This document shows, piece by piece, positions 12,514 through 23,500 of a stretch of DNA of 64,000 bases (within the stretch, counting starts at the first letter, position 1; each line of letters begins with the position of its first letter). The position numbers and the translations under genes were made by a program. The DNA is taken from contig JAXGGA010001044.1 of the NCBI GenBank assembly GCA_038373865.1, positions 1-64,000 on the forward strand. The letters run 5' to 3'. The notes beneath the pieces are model-generated. The model had not been told where the DNA came from, searched no databases, and was given only the letters and a program-made list of their open reading frames with translations. This stretch comes from Uloborus plumipes. Its lineage: Eukaryota > Arthropoda > Arachnida > Araneae > Uloboridae.

Positions 12514-15500
12514 CTGCGGTAATTCGGAAAGAGGAATTAAGGAATTAGGAGAACGGATAAAAGGAAATGATATATCATTTAATTTAATTTTATCAGCGAT
12601 GCAATGGCTTTGATTTTGATGAAACAAATGGTTGTACCGTGTTCAGTTTTAAGAGAAAGCTACATGCCTAATAATGTTACGATTTCTAGTTTTTAGCAAT
12701 GAAAAAACAAAAAGGTTTTATTTGATGAGTTTACATTGTGACAAGTCATTTATAGTTTTTTAAATTCTAACCGTATACATACTTGAATATTTTTCATACA
12801 CTTTTTGTTTATTTATTTTATTTTACTTATTTTAATTTATTTTTATTGCTTTATTATTTGTTGTTGTTGCGCGTTTTTATTACACATTGATACTTGACGT
12901 TACCAGTTAATGTTTATTAGCGAAATCAGGAAACCTACTTCTGAGTGACTCAATTTTGAATATACATCATGTGTAAGTGTGGTTTACATTTTTCAATCTT
13001 AAATTGCACTAGTAAAACCTGCATTAAGCCAAACTTTGTATTAAACTTCTATTAAAAAAGTTGTACTCTCATATAAGCTCAGAACTTAGTTAAATAATAA
13101 AGTTAGCAGGCGGATTGCTTTTAATTTTGAAGTAAATTTTAATAAGAAAAGTGGAGCAATTTCATTCACATAAAAATGTCCTAAATCATTGCTCACTGGT
13201 ACATGATATTAGGTACTAGAAAATATTCCTATTAATCCTTTTTTTTTTTTTTTTCAACAAAAGTTTCACTGCGTACTGAATAATTTCATGGCATTTGAAA
13301 CTTTGCTAATTTTTATCCAATAAATTTTCTGCTTAACTTCAGAAGCAGTGCTTAATTCTCCCCCCCCCCCAGCGTTTTTAGGGTGTTCAAAAAACGCATA
13401 ACCACCGGGGTCGTCGTTACAAAATTATAATGACCTATACAATAATAATCGTCTGCAGGTCAGTCTAAACAAGTCATTGCGCCCCCCCCCCCCCAAACCT
13501 TAGCACACCAAAAATTTATTAAACGATACATCCGCTGTGGGCCGCTATCTATAGTTATAGAACCATTGCTTCAAAACTTTGACTACAGCGTGAAATTTAC
13601 GTTACATAAATTCAATACTAAACACAACTTCAATCTTAAACTTCAAAAATGCAGTTGATATTTTATGTAGCATCAAGTTACCAACCAATATACTATGATC
13701 CAGTAAAAAAATTTAGGTAAAAAAAAACACTTGTCCATGAACAAGATTTTAAAATAAGTAATTAAAATATTGAATAATCGGAAATCAAATAAATGCAATC
13801 TATGCTGTAACATAATTAAAAGTGAAATAAATAAAGTGGCTACTTTCCTACGTTATAAATAAAGGAACGCATCAAAACACGGTGAATGCTTACAGTTATC
13901 TCTTTTTTACCGACGTACTCACATATATTACAGTGGAACACAGTCATTAAGTAATATTTTTAAACTTTTGTAACAGTGCAACTGTACGAAGTTAGGTCTT
14001 AACTATAAAACAAATTCGTGACGTTTCATTCCCTTTCCCCGCTTCAAACAAAAAAAAAAAAAGTTTATCCACACAAGTATCCGTATACATTAATAAACTC
14101 ATTTAACAAGTCCAAATGTTCGAAAATTTTCTACAGTCAATAACAACAAATCAAGGCGTAATTGAACATTAGTTTCAGACATTTTGATTCTAAACTATCC
14201 GATAAATGCATTTGCTTTTTGTCTGAACGGATAATAAATTTAACAAAAGGAAACAAACGGCAGAAAATGCATTTCAGGTCTGTTGTGTGATGAACTTACT
14301 ACTTAAAAAAAAAATATATATATACATAAGGTTTGATGGAAAATTATACATATTATTTGAAATATGTTGAGAACATTTTAGAAGCATTTGTATTTTCCAT
14401 TCTATTTGCGCTTACCACCAGAAGGTTGCCACTGAGAACTTATATCGCATTTCTCCCATGTAGTGATGCTACGGTCTTCGATAGATGATAATTTTGAATA
14501 TTGTGTGGGAATTTTTAGAGAGGATTTTTTCTTCGTTAATTCTTAAATACATTTTGCGTGTACCCCTCCCCCCCCCCCCCGAAGTGTGTTAATCGAACAA
14601 ACCGCCTCCCTGCTTATATTAACGACACTGTGTATGTATGGATTTTCATTGAACATTTTTTATCTTTAATTTAAATAAGCACTATAAAAAAACTTATAAG
14701 AGATGCAAATTCACTTTCAAACACTTTTAATAGTGCAAATTTATTGTTTAGTGCTGCCATCTCTTAGCATTTCAGTCAACTATGTTTTAGGTGCCCAATG
14801 AAAATTATGTTCCGTAAAAAGCATAGGCGACACATTAAAAATGACCTCCTCACCTCCTTTGATTTATTTTCTAAATTGTTTTCAAACACAAATTCAAAAG
14901 CTTTAAAATCAGAAGCTTTAAAACTGACCACATGATTCTTCATCTGTTCCATCACCACAGTCATCTTTTCTGTCACACAGAAATAGTTTCTTGACGCACT
15001 TTTTGTTGTGGCATGTAATTTCATCGTCAGTGCACATAACTGGAAAAAATAAATAAATAAAGGAAGATTTCGGTTATTTTATTCAAATGTATACTGTTTT
15101 TTCAGTGACCGATATCAATTAACACGCATTTCATTTTATACATGTGATGATAGATGGCGCCACTACTTTGAAGCTGATTTTTTTTTTCCGGGGGGGAAAA
15201 AAATACGAAAACCATGATTCGCAAACAGGCGCGCTTTTACAAATAAGTGGTGCACCCTCCTGAAATTGCGCCTGTTTGTTGATTCCTTTTAATCGGTGGC
15301 GTTTTTAGAAGGGGCAAATTTCTCAATTTTCCAAATGAAACACGGATTTTACCGAGAACAAAAGATGCACAATTGCACATACAGAACTCACATAATCAGA
15401 AGCGAAATTAAGCATTAAAAAAGCAAATAAGATAGCCAAATTCGTCAAGTCGTCAGACAAAGATTGCCGAATGAGGAAATTTTTGAGAGGTCACTAGGAC

Positions 15501-17470
15501 CTCCAATGATATCCTATCGAAGCACCCCTGCTTTTAATACAAAACAATATTTTTACTATTTTTAAAAGTAAAAGAGCCTTTTTTGCAATATTTTTGGCAC
15601 CCCACAGTTGCGTGAAAATGAGCCAATTAAATTAGTTAATAACAAAAAAAGTTTGGGGGAATTCTACCGAGCCCGCTTTTTTTCCTTACCTAATTGTTTA
15701 AATAGAAATCAAAAAGTATTAAAGAAATTTTAACTTGCGTTTTGTAAAATAAGCCTTAGACGTTAATCTAAAATTTATTAAAATGATTACTAGAGAAGTA
15801 AGTACTTTATAACGGATATGAAAAAATCGTAAAGTAAAATAATGGATAAGGCACTAATCCAATTCTGTAATTAGCGCATCATCTGTTTCTCTTATAATCG
15901 ACCAGATTGTGTGGACGCGATCAGTCTCTAACCCGTTTTACCATTAAAATGTAAGACGAGGAAAGGAACATCTTTCATCATAACGTTTATATTTAAATGT
16001 TCTTATGAAAAGCGTCCCACTTCTAATATAATTTTTATTGACTGAGCGTGACTTAGTTTAAAAAAATATATTTAATGTTTTTTCCTCACCCCCCTTCGCA
16101 TAGACTCTGAATTAATTGAGATAGAGAAATAGTTTACTCGAGTGTAGAAAGTGCGAGAAACAAAGTTTTGGAAATGCAGCATTTTTTTAAAGATTATTAA
16201 TGGATTTCAGATAAAAAGCTGGTTAAAGACGTAATTTTATGAAATTTCATCATTTATTGGTATTATATTTGGCAAGGCATCACCAAATTGTTGTCAAGAT
16301 CATCACCAAAGCTAGCGCAAACCCCTTTTGCTGCTGCTGTAAACTAGGCTGCAGATATACGAAATTATTCAGCAATACTGCCGTGCTACGCACAAAAGTC
16401 GTATCTGCACTTTTAAACAAAATTAATCAATTGTCACCAGGTGGTTTATGTGACGTATTTTACCAAAACACATTATTGTGTGGTCATTTGAGACAGGGAA
16501 ATAATTATGAAAAAAATTTTAAAAAGTATCATCTGAATCAAAACATGGTAGTGTAAACCTTTAAAGGTGAAATATCTCAGCTTTAGCTCGACTGCAGACA
16601 CCACTTGTGTGCTTAGCAAGGAATAATAGAACTGAAGTCATTTGTAAAATAAATAGGAGCACAAAAATTTATAATATCTAATATCTTAAATGCATGCTAC
16701 TAACCTTCAGGATCTATATCCGTAATTTTCAAAAGAAATCCCCGAAACAGTTGTTGAGGAAAATCACCGCTGTAAAATACTATGTGTAGAGCAGGACCTG
16801 ATGTAGTAATGCCGGATGAAGGAGAGCCTGCACAATAGGTGCCCATCATAGGTGCCGAACTTGAATTTCCGTCGAAGAGAACCAAGCCATCAATTACGCA
16901 ACTGAACGTTGGCCATATAGAAATCATAAGGAAATCAATATGCAATCCCTATTGAAAATATTAATACAGTTTTAAGAAAGTTTGTAAAAACCTCCAAGAT
17001 ATCAATATCGTAAATTTGTTGCATGTTTACATTTTAATTTGTGACTTTTTTGACTGTCTTTCATTCATTAAATACAATGTTTTTAACTGCACATTAATAT
17101 TTAAGCTTTTAAGCAAAGCAAATGTGACCAGGGTTAGAAAATTTATTAATTCCCGCTTAGATTTCACAAAAAGAAGGTATTGAAAATAAGTCCGTGTATT
17201 GTTGTGTTCAAACTAATACATAAATTTTTCGTTATTCAATGGAGGGTTTTTTTCCGAAATCAGAGCAAATTGAATTTAGAAAAATATTTGTTTTTTGGAT
17301 GAAATACTGCACAGGAGAATCCCAAAACATGTCAAGTGATAAGTTATAAGCTAATGAAAATTAATCCATTATATAGAAATATTTCTCACAATGTTGTGCA
17401 GGAAAGAGTCATAATTAACTTACATAGAGCCGTGGGAAGGTATAGGGCAGTATCTACAATTTTTTTTCAG

Positions 17471-17503
<33 letters not shown>

Positions 17504-20500
17504 TTTGTGATCTATTGTTCTTCAGCTTTATTGTACGAACTTGCTTATTTGGGTTCCGCTGAAAATAAAACACAATATAAACGTCCAATTCCAAAATTTC
17601 CATATTGTTAGTATGAAATCCAAAACACCTCTCTTCAAATATCTCAAAAACTTTATTTCAGCAAATACTACCCTTTACATTCCCATGCCAGTATAGTATT
17701 CTAGTGGGATCAATTTTCAATACTGAAAGATATACTTATTTGACTCGTACGTGAAAAAAAATTGTATAAATCATATTATAAAATTAAACCCAAACGGCTT
17801 TGCATTGCAGATAAAGTATTTAACTTTGTGCGATAACTTTGAAACATTAACTACACTGCGATGCAAAAGTTTAGACAAATGGCAAATATGTGAATAAAAA
17901 GAAAACTAGTCAACGAAATGCTTTCAAATTTCTACTGCAGGTGCACAATATGGTCCCAAATACGTGTATGGAGTTCTTAAAAAAATAACTGGAACCAAAT
18001 TTTGGACATTACAAAAGACATTTTTTTACATTGTTGCAAAAGTTTAGACAAAAGTCAGATTTTATGCAAATCTCCCTTGAAATGTGATTGGTGGAGGAAA
18101 GGCGGGACTTAATTATTCAATTATAAAGTGCAGAGATTGCTGAATAAATAATCAGGATCTCAAAAGCTCTGTAGTTCTCGTGTAAAGAAGTTGAGAAAGT
18201 TTGGAAGTCGTAATTTGAAAATGAACCTACTTTATTAATTTTTTGTCATTTAAATCGGCTCTAGTATGGTAACTCGTTGTTTTTTACTTTGTGGAGAGCA
18301 AATTCAGACATGCGTATCGACCAAAAGACCAAGAAAAATGATAGTTCTTAAAGATGAAGGAATTGAAAAAACGGCTCGAACTAATGATTTGCCCTGTAAT
18401 CCTACAAAACTGCAACTTGGTTCAAGAACAGCACGTGACAGCATAAGTAGATGAACAACTGAATCGAAATGCATAAAAAAACAAAGAATTGTGCTTTAGC
18501 CTTTTTGGACAGAGTGTCCCAAATAATCCAGATTTTAATGGTAAAAGCAGCACAGCGTATGATCATTGGATATTTCTCAAGTCCCGCGAATATAATTATA
18601 ATCCATCTAGGCCATCCCAATTTTAATAATTTTTATCAAAGAAAGTACCATTCATTTTTTAGTCACGATGATACATATGCTGCTTTTCACATTAAAATCC
18701 GGCTTTTTGGGACACTCTGTCCGAAAAGGCTCAGGCACAATTCTTTGTTTTTTTAATGCATTCCGATTCAGTTGTTCATCTACTTATGCTGTCACGTGCT
18801 GTTTTTGACCCAAGTTGAAGTTCTGTAGGATTAAGGGGCGAATCGTCAGTATGAGCCGTTTTTTCAATTCCTCCATCCTTAAGAAATGTAATTTTTCTTG
18901 GACTTTTTGATCGATACGCATTTCTGAATTTGCTCTCCACAAAGTAAAAAACAACGTACTACCATACTAGAGCCGATTTAAAAGACAAAAAATTAATAAA
19001 GTAGGTTCATTTTCAAATTTCGGCTTCCAAACTTTCTCATCTTCTTTACACGAGAACTACAGAGCTTTTGAGATTTTGATTATTTATTCAGCAATCTCTG
19101 CACTTTATAATTGAATAATAAAGTCCCGCCTTTCCCTCTACCAATTACATTTCAAGGGATATTTGCTTAAAATATGACTATTGTCTAAACTTTTGCAACA
19201 ATGTTAAAAATTGTTTTTTGTACTATCCAAAATTTGATTCCGGTTAAAATTTTAAGAACTCCATACACGTATTTGGGACCATATTGTGTACCTGCAGTAG
19301 AAATTTGAAAGCATTTCGTTGAATAGTTTTCTTTTTATTCACATATTTGCCAATTGTCTAAACTTTTGCATCGCAGTGTATAACAACGTTAAAAACGTTG
19401 CTAATTGCCATCTGTGCGATGTTAAATTAGTTATAATGTATTTAACTTTCAATAAAAATTAATTGCTCTTGTTTCTCCATGCGTAAAATTATTTTCTGTG
19501 GACGATAAAAATAATACTATTATATGTAAATGAGATGAGTCTGCGTGAGATTATCGCTAGGAAAATCAGAGCGAGATTCTTCTATTGCAGTTTCATTCAA
19601 TTTCTTGACATTATTTTGGAAACGCATTGAATACGGCAGTCAAATTATTGCGTGTTGTTACATTAAGCACTAAGCAGTAGCGGAATCTAAAGCCCCGAAT
19701 ACTCCTATTTTCTAGGAGCTGTCAAGGCTTTATAGGGGAAACTAGGGAGGTTTGACCCACCGTCTATTTTTCATATTTAAACACTTATTTAACTGATGAG
19801 CATCATACGGTAGCAATGTATCATGTAGAATCAAAAGCTGTTTTTATTTTATTAATTTCGAAATAGAAGCAATTGTAAGTGAAGGTCTTTTTCCGGCAAA
19901 AAAAGTTTTTTTTTTTTTCTTGTTGTGCAAGTTCATTTTTTCGTGCCAGATTTGAGAATGCATTTTTTAGAGTGCATTGACTCTTTTACTCGTCATTTAT
20001 TCAAATCCAACAAGAAATGAAATTTTCCTAAATATGTATACGATTGGCTACTTAGCATCTACTTCTCCATTAAGAGGCAATCAAGAAAACCATCTTCAGC
20101 TTGAAGTTTAGACATGTGTCACAAAAACCGCTTCCTCTTATCATATAAAGTCGCTGTAACAGCTGAAGGTTTCAAAACTAGGTCTAATGCCAAGATTCAT
20201 GCGTTATTGATGGGTCCAAGTCCAGCTTATTACCTCATTTTTCCTTGTGTTTTCAGTGCTCATGAAGTATTTTTGTTTTTATTATTTGTTTATTTAGTTT
20301 CTAAAACTTTCCTTTGAATTCTTAAAGCTAATATTATTCTTTCATCTCCTCCTCGTGATAGCTTTGCAATAGATTCAATTTGAATCAATAAAATGTTTTT
20401 CTGGTCTTTAACCTAAGCGGGAAAAAATTATATTTTCTTCTGATGAAGTGTGATAAATGAAAAACTCGTTAAAAATATGATAAAAAGGACAAAAGAACAT

Positions 20501-23500
20501 CCAAATTTGCCGCACTTTTCGACAATTATATCGAAAATTTTATCGAAAGTTAAAGTATTTAAAAATGTATATTTTCATATTTGCAAATATTCTAATGTTG
20601 CTCAAACTTCATAGATAAATTAAGCTTTTTTTTTTTTTGAAAATTAAAATCATACTCTAAAAGCACAGTCATACTCTAAACAAATTAACAATTTAAAAAT
20701 ATTACCATTGAGGCATAAAATAGTTAACAAAAAGGAATAAAGAAAACACGTAGAAATGGCATTCTAGCTTACTCTCTTAGATCTAGCAGCTGAAAGAATA
20801 GTCCAGGAACATAACGCATTCATTGGGTAGTGGGATTTCTCAAAACCTGGGCTAGAGATGTTGACGGATTCTTCTTTTCTAAGAGTAATAGACTGGTCCG
20901 TGCACATATCTTCAGTTGCTTCCAATCCCTTTTCTGTTGCGTAAAAAGTATAATCAGATAGTAAACTGATGTTCGTCAAAAACTTGAATGCCAAAAAAAT
21001 ATTTATTAGACGAGTTAGCTCGCCAAAGGAATGTCGGAAATATTTATTTCGCGCAGATTTTTATTTTATTTTTATTTTTGTTGACAGAATGGGGTATACA
21101 TATACAAGAATATATACAGGACCATGTGTGTGTCTGTAGCTTTTTTTTAAGTGTTAAAATACTCATTTACGTTCCAGAGGAGTAACATCTTGAAATATAG
21201 AAATATGCTTGTGAAGATCATAATAGTGATCAATTACAGAAAAAAAAAACTTTTAAAGAAGAAACGAAAGATGACAAGGGAAGAAGAGATGTTTACTGTT
21301 TTGTTTATTGACGATTAGAATGCTTGAATGTTTAAGCTTTTACAATTCAAGAAATAACAAAATCTTTAAAGAATTGTTAAAAAATCTGAAATTGCTTTCT
21401 CGTTTCATTTTTTACGGTGTTACATTTTTATTTAAAATACAAAGCGCAAAAAACATGTTTTACTAAGTTTTTGAGACGGACTTAGAGTTTGGATTCTACG
21501 AAATACGTTTACAGAGTAGTTTACATATATATATAAATCAGATCTCTATAGGATAGGCAGGAATCTATAAGAACCTGCTATTGCAAGCGTAATTAATACT
21601 GACGCGCTGCAAACACACGAATCCAAAAACTAAAGAATGCGAAACAGGTCAATTTTTTTTTTTTTTTTGAAAAGACAATTTCATGCTGCACTTTTGTTTT
21701 TAAGAATGGTTTAAAGCAGTTGCTTAAAATAGCGGTATGTAGCTTTAATACACGCGCCGTAACGACAAAGCAGCGATTTGTCTGAATGGATTGACGGTCC
21801 GTGCCTTATCACTGCGATGCGTGTAACAGAGCAAATGTCAAGAACTGCGTTCAACCTTTCTTGAAAAACTTAAATGCGGTGTTAAATCGCATTATTTTAA
21901 ATATGAGACGCGTTTCTTATCCATCAATTTCTTGCTTCATATGCATGTAGTGCATCATTGCATTTGAGACTAATTAGTTCTGGCATATTCTTGATTGCTT
22001 AGCTGTTTTCTTTCACCAAGTAATGTTTTGCCGTCTTGTTAAGACTCACTATGTGTGAATAGCGTGTTCCCTTTTAACCTGCAAGACCTTTGCTTTCGAA
22101 ATCATTTGTTCTAGATGCATACTACCGACTGTAAAAACGCTCAAAATTAGCGGCTTAGTTAGGATAGCAAAAAAAAAAAAAAAAAATGAAGAAAAAAAAC
22201 GAAGTGAAAAATACGAAATTTAATTTTTTATACAGACCGTAGGTCCTCCAACTTCTATTTAGGAAAACCAAAAGCACACATGGAAAAACAATTCGAACGT
22301 AAAAAGTATGACCAATATTCACCAAAATATGACAGAGCGTTTTGGGATTTATATCACTTTACACTCGTAGTCAGTAACACTTTTTGTGTGGAAATATTGC
22401 GACTTTACAAGGGTTTGAAATTACGTGTCTGCATGGAGTGTGCTTTTTAAAATTGCTCGAGCGTTTGTACATATCATAGCATTAAATTTGCATTTACTTT
22501 TTTTAATAGCAATGAAAAATACTAATGTTTTGTTTTTTCACTTCAATAACCTGTTATTTTTCTGAAAGGGCGATATGTTCCAATCTTATTTTCTTTACGG
22601 TTCTTTAAAACTTTGAACACAAATCTCTTAAAGTTTTGGTCTCTAATCAGTCAAATCGTTTTTAGTTGGAATTACTTTTCTATGAATAATATTTCCCAAA
22701 CGTAAGTTAGATGACCTAGGGCCCGTATAAAAAGTTAGATTTTGTATTTGTTTCACTTTTTTTTTCGTTTCAAACTTATATCTCAACTCTGAACCTTGCT
22801 ATGTATCCCGGACGAACAGTTAGGAGAGAGAGAGAGGGGGAAATAGAGAAAGAGAGATCCTACGCAGGGTAATAATATTCTAGAGTATGTACACTGTAAA
22901 AATTGAATGTTTTTACAGTATAATACATCTAATTTCATAGTAATAAACTGTAAAAATTGCTTTTTTTACAGTAATAAGCTGTAAAATAACTAATTTTGCA
23001 GTTTATTACAGTGCATTTTACAGTTTTAAACTGGAACCTCTGCTACCAGTATTATATTGTTGTTTTTACAGTATAATGCAGCTAAATTTTACGGCAATAA
23101 ACTGTAAAATTGGTAACTTTAAAGTAAGAAACTGTAAAATTGCTTGCTTTACAGTTTATTATTGTGCATTTTGCAGTTTTAAATTGGAACCTCGACTACC
23201 AGTATTATACTGTAAAAACAACAGTTCATTTTTTACAATGTAGCATCATAGGTTGGAAGGCTTTGATTGCTATCATACAAATCACTACTCCTTATTACAT
23301 ATTTTCTCGCTACATCTCTATTCATGTAATGGAGCCACTAACCAGAGTTAATATCCCTTAATTTGCATTTAATAAAACTTAGCCTTTAATTCCTCACATT
23401 AATCAAATGTTTTATTTACAAGAGCTCGTGATAAATAGGTGATATTTTATACGCACCGCCATTCTTATAAGAACCTGTTATACTTCCAGTTACCGGAGCT

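Noticed and set aside
16239..16556. 105-codon plus-strand open frame antisense to a protease intron
   Set aside because: No motif and no supporting splice or promoter signals.
18469..18756. 95-codon plus-strand open frame
   Set aside because: Runs across the centre of the fold-back element, so both halves are the same sequence inverted; not a natural protein.
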